A DNA stretch of 64,000 nucleotides from assembly GCF_003990355.1 (NCBI RefSeq), contig NZ_CP034670.1, positions 372,001-436,000 on the forward strand. The letters are read 5' to 3'. The notes under the pieces were generated by a model that was not told the origin of the DNA, ran no database searches, and saw only the letters and a program-made list of their open reading frames with translations. This DNA comes from Eikenella corrodens (GTDB lineage Bacteria > Pseudomonadota > Gammaproteobacteria > Burkholderiales > Neisseriaceae). Shown here piece after piece: positions 33,657-40,693 of this stretch. Each line of letters starts with the position of its first letter. Position 1 is the stretch's first letter. Both the position numbers and the translations under genes were made by a program.

Positions 33657-33697
33657 AAGGCTACCTGAAAATGCCCGCTTGGCTTTCAGGTAGCCTT
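33657..33697. terminator. Inverted DUS pair after pgi
   Basis: AAGGCTACCTGAAA and TTTCAGGTAGCCTT with a 13-bp loop, just past the pgi stop. Confidence 0.7.
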
Positions 33698-33708
33698 CTC
33701 TTTGGCCG

Positions 33709-35358
33709 TTACGGCTGTTTGTTGCCCATCTGCTGCCGATAGCGCCGGATCAGGGCGGCGGTGGAGGCGTCGTGCCCGGCGGGGGCGGCGCCTTGCAGTT
33801 CGGGCAGGATGGTTTGGGCAAGTTCTTTGCCGTATTCCACGCCCCATTGGTCGAAGGAGTTGATGTCCCACACGGCGCCCTGCATGAAGACTTTGTGTTC
33901 GTACATGGCGAGAATCAGGCCGAGGGTGTAGGGCGTGATGCGTTCGACGAGGATGATGTTGCTGGGGCGGTTGCCGGGGAAGCTGCGCTGGCTGGCGAGG
34001 GCGGCTTGTTCGCTTTCAGGTAGCCCTTGTCCGGCTGTTTCGGCGCGGGCTTCGGCTTCGCTTTTGCCGCGCATGAGTGCTTCGGCTTGGGCGAAGGCGT
34101 TGGCCACGAGCCGGAGGTGGCGGCCGTCGTCTGCCCCTTCGCCGCTGAGGGGGACGATGAAATCGACGGGAATCACCTGCGTGCCTTGGTGGATGAGCTG
34201 GAAGAAGGCGTGCTGGCAGTTGACGCCGGCTTCGCCCCAAATGGCGGCGCCGGTGGCGAAATCCACGGGCTTGCCGTGGCGGTTGCGGCTTTTGCCGTTG
34301 CTTTCCATATCGAGCTGCTGGAGGTGGGCAGGCAGGCGGCGCAGGCCGTGGCTGTAGGGGATGACGATGTGGCTGGTGCTGCCGCAGAAGTTTTGCTGCC
34401 AGATACCGATGAGGGCGAGCAGGGCGGGGATGTTGCGCCGCCACGGGGCGTGCAGGAAGTGTTCGTCCATATCGTGCCCGCCGCGCAGGAATTCGCGGAA
34501 ATGTTCGTGGCCAATGGCGCACATCACGGGCAGGCCGATGGCCGACCACACGGAATAGCGCCCGCCCACCCAGTCGAACATGCCGAACACGTTTTGCGGG
34601 GCGATGCCGAATTCGGCGGCGGCGGCCACATTGGCCGATACGGCGGCAAAGTGCTGCGCGATATCGGCTTCGCTGCGGCCGGATTGCAGAAACCAGCGGC
34701 GCGCGGCTTGGGCGTTGAGCAGGGTTTCGGGGGTACGGAAGGATTTGCTGGCCACGATAAACAGCGTGGTTTCGGGCGCTACGCGGCGCAGGATGCCGTC
34801 TAAATCGGCGCTGTCGAGATTGGCGGCGAAGTGCACGTTCAGGTTTTGCCGGTATGGGGCAAGGGCTTGCGCCACCATGCGCGGACCCAAATCCGAGCCG
34901 CCGATGCCGATGTTCACCACGTCTCGGATGGGTAACCCGGTGCAGCCCGTGTGCGTGCCGTTTTGCAGGCGTTCGGCGAAATCGAGGGCGCGGTTTAGTT
35001 CGGCGTGTACCTGCGGCACGATATTGATGTCGTCCACATACACGGGCGCGGCGTTTTCAGGTAGCCTCAGGGCGGTGTGCAGCACGGCGCGGTGTTCGCT
35101 CAGATTGATTTTCCCGCCGGCATACATTTGGCGGCGCAGTTCGGCCGCGCCGGATTCGTCGGCCAGGCGGCAGAGCAAATCCAAAGTGTCTTCGCCGATG
35201 AGGTTTTTGCTGTAGTCGAGCAGCAGGCCGTTGAGTTCGGCGTGCATGCACTCGAAACGGTTTGGCTCGGCGGCGAAGCGCTCGCGCAGGTGGAGGTGCG
35301 CGGTGGCGCGGCGGTGTTCGGCCAGGGCTTGCCAGGCGGGGAGGGCGGTGGGGAGCAT
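33709..35358 (-). CDS. pgi: Glucose-6-phosphate isomerase
   Basis: Pgi interconverts glucose 6-phosphate and fructose 6-phosphate. The ATG at 35358 (MLPTALPAWQ) gives 549 residues, the usual length; a longer reading runs back into the TonB-C gene. The sequence has the DVVNIGIGGSDLGPRMV region, the VASKSFRTPETLLN loop, FDWVGGRYSVWSAIGLPV and the signature-2-like VWDINSFDQWGVEYGKELA. Two DUS are in frame (one read as RLPEN). It begins 7 bp after the TonB-C lipoprotein gene and is probably co-transcribed with it. Confidence 0.96.
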   Translation of the reverse strand: MLPTALPAWQALAEHRRATAHLHLRERFAAEPNRFECMHAELNGLLLDYSKNLIGEDTLDLLCRLADESGAAELRRQMYAGGKINLSEHRAVLHTALRLPENAAPVYVDDINIVPQVHAELNRALDFAERLQNGTHTGCTGLPIRDVVNIGIGGSDLGPRMVAQALAPYRQNLNVHFAANLDSADLDGILRRVAPETTLFIVASKSFRTPETLLNAQAARRWFLQSGRSEADIAQHFAAVSANVAAAAEFGIAPQNVFGMFDWVGGRYSVWSAIGLPVMCAIGHEHFREFLRGGHDMDEHFLHAPWRRNIPALLALIGIWQQNFCGSTSHIVIPYSHGLRRLPAHLQQLDMESNGKSRNRHGKPVDFATGAAIWGEAGVNCQHAFFQLIHQGTQVIPVDFIVPLSGEGADDGRHLRLVANAFAQAEALMRGKSEAEARAETAGQGLPESEQAALASQRSFPGNRPSNIILVERITPYTLGLILAMYEHKVFMQGAVWDINSFDQWGVEYGKELAQTILPELQGAAPAGHDASTAALIRRYRQQMGNKQP

Positions 35359-35365
35359 GGTGGGT

Positions 35366-35761
35366 TTAGCGTGTGGGAAGGGGTGGGCGGGGCGGTTGGG
35401 CGGTTTCTGAAGGGTCGGGTTTTTCTTCCGGCATTCGGAATCTAAATGTTTGGGTGAAGTCGGATTCCACAGGTTGGCCGTTTTGTTTGGCCGGAGTGAA
35501 GCGATATTGGTTAATAGCACGCACGGCGGAGCGGGCGAATAAGGGGTAGGTGGCGGAGAGCACCTGCGTGTCGCTCACGCTGCCCCGGGTGTCGATGCGC
35601 ATCCGCACGATGGCGCGGCCTTCGATGCCTTCTTCTTCCAACGGCGGCGGGTAAACCGGTTGCACGGCGTGGACGAGCATGGCTGGTTCAAACGAAGGCT
35701 TGGCGGCGCAGGCGCTTAACAGCAGGGCGGTAAGGGCGGGAAGGAGGATTTTGCGGGGCAT
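35366..35761 (-). CDS. TonB C-terminal-domain lipoprotein
   Basis: The 131-residue protein begins with a lipoprotein signal peptide (MPRKILLPALTALLLSAC, lipidated Cys at 18) and then a TonB-C-like domain: VHAVQPVYPPPLEEEGIEG, VRMRIDTRGSVSDTQVL, RAINQYRFTPAKQNGQPV. It lacks the N-terminal membrane helix and Pro-rich span of true TonB, so it is not expected to transduce energy from ExbBD. A periplasmic or outer-membrane-attached role is inferred. It is 7 bp from pgi. Confidence 0.82.
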   Translation of the reverse strand: MPRKILLPALTALLLSACAAKPSFEPAMLVHAVQPVYPPPLEEEGIEGRAIVRMRIDTRGSVSDTQVLSATYPLFARSAVRAINQYRFTPAKQNGQPVESDFTQTFRFRMPEEKPDPSETAQPPRPPLPTR

Positions 35762-35815
35762 GGTTTTCTTATATGGATGGGAGGAAGGGCTACCTGAAAA
35801 ACGGGAAACAGGTTT

Positions 35816-35948
35816 TTGCTTCGCAGAAACGTCGCTGCGTTCGTTGTCACTCCATTTAAAACTTGCGCTTTAGTTTCACAGAAACTCAGCCTTGGTTGCG
35901 CCAAGACATCATTTTAACTTCGTTGAAGCTTACGCTTTCAGGTAGCCT
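35816..35948 (-). repeat. Tandem copy of the DUS-linked composite repeat
   Basis: Two units, each with a CTTCGCAGAAAC or TTTCACAGAAACTCAGCC module; the second has CTTGGTTGCGCCAAG (an inverted repeat) and AACTTCGTTGAAGCTTACGC before a DUS. It is located between orn and the TonB-C gene. Confidence 0.8.
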
Positions 35949-36516
35949 ATTTCTCAGCTTCGGGCAGGCGCAGGAAGGTTTGGCGGTAGTGGCGCAATTC
36001 TTCGATGCTCTCCAAGATGTCATCCAGCGCGCGGTGCGAGCCTTTTTTGCTGAAGCTTTTGTAGGCAGCGGGATACCAGCGGCGGGCAAGCTCTTTGAGG
36101 GTGGATACGTCGAGGTTGCGGTAGTGGAACCAGGCTTCCAGCTTAGGCATGTAGCGCTGCATGAAGCGGCGGTCTTGGTGCACGGTGTTGCCGCACAAGG
36201 GGCTGGCGCCCTGCGGAATCCATTGGGCAATAAAATCGAGCAGGCGTTGCTCCACTTCGGCTTCGGAAAGCGCGGAATCTTTCACGCGTCGGGTGAGGCC
36301 GGTGCGCTCGTGGGTGCTGGTGTTCCAGGCATCCATGCCTTTGAGCAGTTCGTCGCTTTGGTGGATGGCGTAGGATTCGGATTGGGCGAGGATGTTTAAA
36401 TCGGCATCGGTAATCACCACGGCGGCTTCGATAATGCGGTCGTGCTCGGGGTTGAGGCCGGTCATTTCCATATCGAGCCAGCAGAGGTTGAGGGGGTTGG
36501 GCTTGGGCGTGTGCAT
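35947..36516 (-). CDS. orn: Oligoribonuclease
   Basis: Orn is the 3'-5' exonuclease that clears 2-5-nt RNAs and pGpG. The 189-residue product starts at the ATG at 36516; a longer frame upstream is only a shadow of the divergent gene. It has DEDDh motifs: WLDMEMTGLNPEHD, then NTSTHERTGL, CGNTVHQDRRFM, YRNLDVSTLKELARRW and the catalytic-His region KKGSHRALDDI. It is divergent from the MBL hydrolase gene, with 129 bp between. Confidence 0.96.
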   Translation of the reverse strand: MHTPKPNPLNLCWLDMEMTGLNPEHDRIIEAAVVITDADLNILAQSESYAIHQSDELLKGMDAWNTSTHERTGLTRRVKDSALSEAEVEQRLLDFIAQWIPQGASPLCGNTVHQDRRFMQRYMPKLEAWFHYRNLDVSTLKELARRWYPAAYKSFSKKGSHRALDDILESIEELRHYRQTFLRLPEAEK

Positions 36517-36645
36517 GAACTTGCTCGCAAAGGGAATAAATGGTGCATTGTAGCGGATACGCCAAACCTTAAAAAGGTTTACCTTTGGCGCGCACGGCGG
36601 CACAATGCGAGCTACCTGAAAATTCTTATAAAAGAAAGCCTGACT

Positions 36646-37284
36646 ATGTCGCTTAACCTTACCGTGTTCGCCGTTACCCCTTTCCGCCAAAACTGTTCGC
36701 TCTTGTGGGACGAAGAAAGCAAAGAAGCCGTGTGGATAGACGTGGGTGGTGACGTGCCGCAGCTGTTGGAAGAAGCCGCCAAGCTCGGCGTGCAGCCCAA
36801 GGCCGTCTGGCTCACCCACGGCCATCTCGACCATGCCGGCGGCGTGGCTGAGATGATTCAGCGTACCCCGTTTCCGGTAATCGGCCCGCACCGCGCCGAC
36901 CAATGGCTGCTCGACAACCTGCCAGAAATCACCGCCAACTTTGGTTTTCCTGTGTCCCAGCCGGTGAGCCCGAGCCGCTGGCTGGAAGAGGGCGACGAGT
37001 TGAACGTGGGCGCATACCGCTTCCAAGTGCTGCACATCCCCGGCCACACGCCCGGCCATGTGGTGTTTTACTGCGCCGAACAAAACCTGCTGATCGCAGG
37101 CGACGTGTTGTTTTACGAATCCATCGGCCGCACCGATTTCGAACGCAGCAGCCATGCCGACCTCTTGCGCAATATCCGCGAGAAACTGCTGGTGTTGCCC
37201 GAAGACACCATAGTGCTGCCCGGCCACGGCCGCAGTACCACCATCGGCCACGAAAAACGTCACAACCCGTTTTTGCAGGATTAA
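36646..37284 (+). CDS. MBL-fold hydrolase, glyoxalase II-like
   Basis: The ATG at 36646 gives 212 residues. The metallo-beta-lactamase fold carries THGHLDH (H58, H60, D62, H63), IPGHTPGHVVFY, GDVLFYESIGRTDF and a final LPGHGRSTTIGHE, which are all metal ligands of a two-metal site. The protein is shorter than classical GloB (about 255), lacking its C-terminal extension, so it belongs to the YcbL-like glyoxalase II group. Substrate is inferred to be a thioester such as S-lactoylglutathione. Confidence 0.88.
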   Translation: MSLNLTVFAVTPFRQNCSLLWDEESKEAVWIDVGGDVPQLLEEAAKLGVQPKAVWLTHGHLDHAGGVAEMIQRTPFPVIGPHRADQWLLDNLPEITANFGFPVSQPVSPSRWLEEGDELNVGAYRFQVLHIPGHTPGHVVFYCAEQNLLIAGDVLFYESIGRTDFERSSHADLLRNIREKLLVLPEDTIVLPGHGRSTTIGHEKRHNPFLQD

Positions 37285-37326
37285 TGCCCGAGGGCGGTAG
37301 TCGATACATACAGTCCGTCTTAAAAG

Positions 37327-37410
37327 AGGCTACCTGAAAGCGTAAGCTTCAACGAAGTTAAAACGATGTCTTGGCGCAGCCGGGGCGGAGCTTCTGCAAA
37401 GCCAAAACGC
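37327..37410 (+). repeat. Copy of the DUS-linked composite repeat
   Basis: A DUS followed by GCGTAAGCTTCAACGAAGTT, then AAAACGATGTCTTGGCGCAG and GGAGCTTCTGCAAAGCC. Confidence 0.8.
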
Positions 37411-37438
37411 GAAACCAAAGTTGGATGTTTGCCAAAAC

Positions 37439-37480
37439 AAAGGCTACCTGAAAACCGCCAAATCATTTCAGGTAGCCTTT
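37439..37480. terminator. Inverted DUS pair after the MBL hydrolase gene
   Basis: AAAGGCTACCTGAAA and TTTCAGGTAGCCTTT with a 12-bp loop and a following T-run. Confidence 0.7.
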
Positions 37481-37605
37481 TTGCCAGAATAATCGGATAT
37501 TGCCGTAAATCTTGGTTAATCCCCCTTTTTATGCCGCACGCTTTGGGCTAAGATGCTCTTGCCGCCGGCTATGGCGGTATTTTCTCATTTTATAGGAAAT
37601 ACACA

Positions 37606-38043
37606 ATGAAAGTACGTACTTGGGCTGTACCGGCCTCTTTGGCTCTGCTGTTGTCTGCCTGCGTGGTGGCCACCCCGCAAGACGACGGCCCCCGTCATCA
37701 ACATCACCAACGCTACGACAACGACGTTCAAGACCAGGGCAACGAGCCCGCTCCGCGTCATGAGCGCCGTGGCGAGCGCCGCGCAAGTGTTGAGCGTTTC
37801 AGCTGTGAAAACGGCTTGTCTGTAACCGTGCGCCAGCAAGGTACCGACCGCGTAAGCCTGCAACTGGACGACAAACGTGCCGTGCTCAACCGCGCCACTT
37901 CCGGCTCCGGCGAGCGCTACACCAGCAACCGCGGCCTGTTCGGCAGCGGCGCCGAGTGGCACCGTAAGGGCAATGAAGCCGCGTTCAGCTTCAAAGACCC
38001 CTATGGCAACCGCGTAGAAACTGCTTGCCAACGCCAGCAGTAA
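37606..38043 (+). CDS. MliC-like lysozyme-inhibitor lipoprotein
   Basis: The 145-residue protein has a lipoprotein signal (…LALLLSAC, Cys19), a His/Asp/Arg-rich spacer, and a C-terminal domain with FSCENGLSVTVR, VSLQLDDKRAVLNRATSGSG and ETACQRQQ. That matches the MliC/PliC C-type-lysozyme inhibitor fold with its Cys pair. Neisserial proteins of this fold (Acp) inhibit human lysozyme. Function here is inferred. AGGAAA lies before the ATG. Confidence 0.78.
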   Translation: MKVRTWAVPASLALLLSACVVATPQDDGPRHQHHQRYDNDVQDQGNEPAPRHERRGERRASVERFSCENGLSVTVRQQGTDRVSLQLDDKRAVLNRATSGSGERYTSNRGLFGSGAEWHRKGNEAAFSFKDPYGNRVETACQRQQ

Positions 38044-38429
38044 GCTGATTTCAATTCAACGCCGCATTAGTGAAATCAGGCCGGCAGCCCGGAAATTCCG
38101 AGGCTGCCGGTTTTTATCGGGTGCGGAAAACAAAGTGGGCGGCACGGCGGGGCGATACTGCCGCCTTGCCGCCTTGCCAAAACTTAATTTCAACCGCACA
38201 GAAACTCCGCTTCTGTTTTATGGAATCTTCATTTCCGCTTTGCGGAAACTTTGTTTGAACTACGCTAAACCGGTGCTTAGCTTCGCAGAAACTCAGCCTT
38301 GGCCGCGCCAAGACATCGCTTTAACTCCGTTGAAGCTTGCGCTTTAGCTTCGCAGAAGCTCCGCCTTGGCTATGCCAAGACATCGCTTTCAGGTAGCCTT
38401 TTATCTTTTCCTCTTAACCGTCCTAAGCC
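38044..38429. repeat. Spacer made largely of DUS-linked composite repeats
   Basis: The part from about 38190 to 38399 consists of repeated modules: CGCACAGAAACTCCGCTTCT, CTTCGCAGAAACTCAGCCTT, GGCCGCGCCAAGACATCGC, TTTAACTCCGTTGAAGCTTG, and a second CTTCGCAGAAGCTCCGCC round ending in a DUS. The left part has a GCCGGCAGCC...GGCTGCCGG hairpin near 38080-38112 that may end the upstream transcript. No gene. Confidence 0.75.
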
Positions 38430-39116
38430 ATGCCAGCCACCCACATCCTGCAAACCATTGCCTACGTCCGTTCTCCTTATAAACAGAAATTCGGCGTGCC
38501 GCGCCAGCCCGGCTTGGTGCCTTCCGCCCGGGTATGTATCGAATTATTGCCCGAGTTTTCTGCCGATTGCATGCGCGGGTTGGAAAGCTTCAGCCATATC
38601 TGGGTGCAGTTTGTGTTTCACGGCGTGGCCGGGGCAGGCTGGCAGCCTTTGGTGCGGCCGCCGCGTTTGGGCGGCAACCGGAAAATGGGCGTCTTTGCCA
38701 CGCGCAGCCCGTTCCGCCCCAACCCGCTGGGGCTTTCCCTGCTCAAGCTGGAGCGCATTGAAACCGAGGGCGGAGTGCGGCTGTGGTGCGGTGGGGCGGA
38801 TTTGCTCGATGGCACGCCGGTGTTAGACATCAAGCCCTACCTGCCCTTTGTGGAAGCGCAGCCCGATGCCGCCCCGGGCTTCGCCGCCGTTCCGCCTGTG
38901 CCGCTCGGAGTGGCTTGGGTAGATGAGATAAGCGCAGCATCCTTGCCGCCGCCCATTCGCCTGCTGATTGAACAAAGCATCGCCCAAGACCCGCGCCCGG
39001 CTTATCAGGATACGTCGCAGCGGATATATAAGATGGCGGTGGGAGATTGGGAAGTGGCGTTTCGGATTGAAAACGGAACAGCTTTAATTGAAGCGGTGAT
39101 GGCGGCGGAAGACTAA
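38430..39116 (+). CDS. trmO: tRNA (t6A37) N6-methyltransferase TrmO
   Basis: TrmO (TsaA/YaeB family) methylates N6-threonylcarbamoyladenosine at position 37 of some tRNA-Thr. The 228-residue protein has the family's start (IAYVRSPYKQKFGVPRQPGL), LESFSHIWVQFVFH, and the SAM-binding core GVFATRSPFRPNPLGLSLL and DLLDGTPVLDIKPYLPF, then a C-terminal extension. It is preceded by a DUS and stands alone. Confidence 0.93.
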   Translation: MPATHILQTIAYVRSPYKQKFGVPRQPGLVPSARVCIELLPEFSADCMRGLESFSHIWVQFVFHGVAGAGWQPLVRPPRLGGNRKMGVFATRSPFRPNPLGLSLLKLERIETEGGVRLWCGGADLLDGTPVLDIKPYLPFVEAQPDAAPGFAAVPPVPLGVAWVDEISAASLPPPIRLLIEQSIAQDPRPAYQDTSQRIYKMAVGDWEVAFRIENGTALIEAVMAAED

Positions 39117-39682
39117 AGGCTGCCTGAAAACCGTGGCACAGCTTTCATGCAGCTAAATCGAAGCCCTCATCAAAGTGGTGGGTTTCTACCAAGCTATTCT
39201 TCCTCCCAAAACGGCGGCATCATCATGCCACCTTACCTTATTCATGATTTATGCCGTAGGGTGGTATTGCCACCGCCGAATGCGGATAGAGATAGCGGGA
39301 ATGCCAAAAATCGTTGCCCAAAATGGCAGCAACCCTAAATTGGCAGGCCATGAAATCCATAAAACGGCAATCTGTGCGAAATAGCGGGCCACAAACTGAC
39401 GATAAATGTCAGTTTTGCCGATAGGCCGCCCGCGCAAGACAGCCGCACAGGCCGGCCGCTTAAATTAAAAATAAGAAAAAGATGATTTAGAAACATGTGG
39501 TTACAAAATAAATCAAACGGTTTTTTTATTTTTTGGCACAGCTGTTGCTTTATGTTTCTCGTGGTTGAGGCAAACAAGCCGAAGCCGAAAATGAAGTTTT
39601 AGTTGTCTCCTTCTTTTGGTTGAAGTTCCCGGGTCGAAAGATTCGGTTTTATTAAGTTCCATTTTTATTAAAGGAAAATGTC
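39117..39682. other. Spacer upstream of the pilin locus
   Basis: About 565 bp without a credible gene. It holds a DUS variant (AGGCTGCCTGAA near 39118), an AAACTGAC/GTCAGTTT hairpin (39393-39415), the sigma-54-type promoter and a long AT-rich leader of pilA1. There is no G-quadruplex like the pilE guanine tract of gonococci. Confidence 0.55.
39534..39549 (+). promoter_or_regulatory. Sigma-54 (-24/-12) promoter of the pilin locus
   Basis: TGGCACAGCTGTTGCT fits the sigma-54 consensus TGGCACG-N4-TTGCW. The GG (39535-39536) and GC (39547-39548) are separated by exactly 10 bp. Transcription would start near 39560, leaving a leader of about 120 nt before pilA1. Confidence 0.8.
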
Positions 39683-40126
39683 ATGTTGAAACAAGTACAA
39701 AAAGGTTTTACCCTGATCGAGTTGATGATCGTTATCGCTATTATCGGTATTTTGGCTGCTATCGCCCTGCCGGCTTACCAAGACTACGTTGGCCGCACCC
39801 AAGTTTCTGAGGCTTTGGAATTGGCTGGCGGTCAGAAAGGTGCCGTAACCGAATACCACGCCAACCATGGCGCATGGCCGGCTAACAATTCTGCTGCCGG
39901 TGTGGCTGCTGCTACCAGCATCAAGAGCAAATATGTTGAAAGCGTAACTATTACCAATGGTACCATCACTGCCAAAATGCAAGGCTCTGGCGTAAATGCT
40001 GATATTCAAAGCAAACAGGTTGTTCTTTCCCCGACCCTGAATGCCGGCTCTTACGACTGGAAATGTGCTGCCGCAAGCTCTAACCCGGTTCCCGCCAAAT
40101 ACCTGCCTTCTTCTTGCCGCCGTTAA
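39683..40126 (+). CDS. pilA1: Type IV pilin (major pilin, first of two)
   Basis: The 147-residue prepilin has a class IIIa leader MLKQVQKG cleaved before F, then the hydrophobic N-methylated spine FTLIELMIVIAIIGILAAI with the conserved Glu5. The C-terminal disulfide region has two Cys (WKCAAASS... and PSSCRR). AAAGGAAAATGTC precedes the ATG. The name follows the tandem-pilin scheme I recall for E. corrodens; neisserial usage would be pilE. A terminator-like hairpin separates it from pilA2, which would give pilA1 the higher expression expected of the major subunit. Confidence 0.93.
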   Translation: MLKQVQKGFTLIELMIVIAIIGILAAIALPAYQDYVGRTQVSEALELAGGQKGAVTEYHANHGAWPANNSAAGVAAATSIKSKYVESVTITNGTITAKMQGSGVNADIQSKQVVLSPTLNAGSYDWKCAAASSNPVPAKYLPSSCRR

Positions 40127-40149
40127 TAATTAGGTGGATAGAATGCACC

Positions 40150-40175
40150 AAGGCCGCACGTTACAGTGCGGCCTT
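40150..40175 (+). terminator. Hairpin between pilA1 and pilA2
   Basis: AAGGCCGCAC pairs perfectly with GTGCGGCCTT across GTTACA, followed by TTTATA. No DUS is involved. It could be a partial terminator that lets some transcription into pilA2. Confidence 0.85.
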
Positions 40176-40211
40176 TTATAACTTTTACCGAATATTCCTG
40201 TGGGGGTTGAA

Positions 40212-40676
40212 ATGAGGAAAGATAAGGAACGGGGATTTACCCTGATCGAGCTGATGATTGTGATTGCCATTGTCGGCATTTTGTCGGCTATTGCCCTACC
40301 CACGTATCAAACTTATATAGCCAAATCGCAAGTGGCCGAGGGAATGTCGTTATTGGACGGGCTGAAAAGTTCTGTAACAGACAATTATTTTGCCAGCAGC
40401 GTCTGCCCGGATAACCTGAGCAACAGCTATTTTGGCATTGCGCAGAAAGACCAGATTGTCGGCAGCCATATTGCATCCGTACATACCCGGGCAGCGACCC
40501 AGCCGGGCTATGTTTGTGAAATGGAAGCAACATTCAAACCTGCGCCGGACAGTGCCGCTCCGCTGCAGGGAAACTCTTTGCTGCTCAGCATGAAAGTAAC
40601 CAGCGGAGCGGTTCTTTGGCATTGCTCCTCGGCAAACCTTCCCGGCAAGTATCTGCCGGATGTATGCCGACACTAA
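40212..40676 (+). CDS. pilA2: Type IV pilin (second of two)
   Basis: I choose the ATG at 40212, with GGGGG 5 bp upstream, over a GTG four codons earlier. The 154-residue prepilin has leader MRKDKERG before FTLIELMIVIAIVGILSAI and, near the end, two Cys (LWHCSSANL... and PDVCRH). Its globular domain differs clearly from PilA1. In E. corrodens a second pilin gene downstream of the major one has been described, with an undefined role. Confidence 0.92.
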   Translation: MRKDKERGFTLIELMIVIAIVGILSAIALPTYQTYIAKSQVAEGMSLLDGLKSSVTDNYFASSVCPDNLSNSYFGIAQKDQIVGSHIASVHTRAATQPGYVCEMEATFKPAPDSAAPLQGNSLLLSMKVTSGAVLWHCSSANLPGKYLPDVCRH

Positions 40677-40693
40677 TTCACCAAGGGGTTACT

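Noticed and set aside
35947..37263. 438-codon frame extending upstream of orn
   Set aside because: The N-terminal 249 codons are antisense to the MBL hydrolase gene; the orn start at 36516 gives the normal family length.
39393..39415. AAACTGAC/GTCAGTTT hairpin as a gene terminator
   Set aside because: There is no gene ending nearby and the T-run is short; kept only as part of the spacer description.
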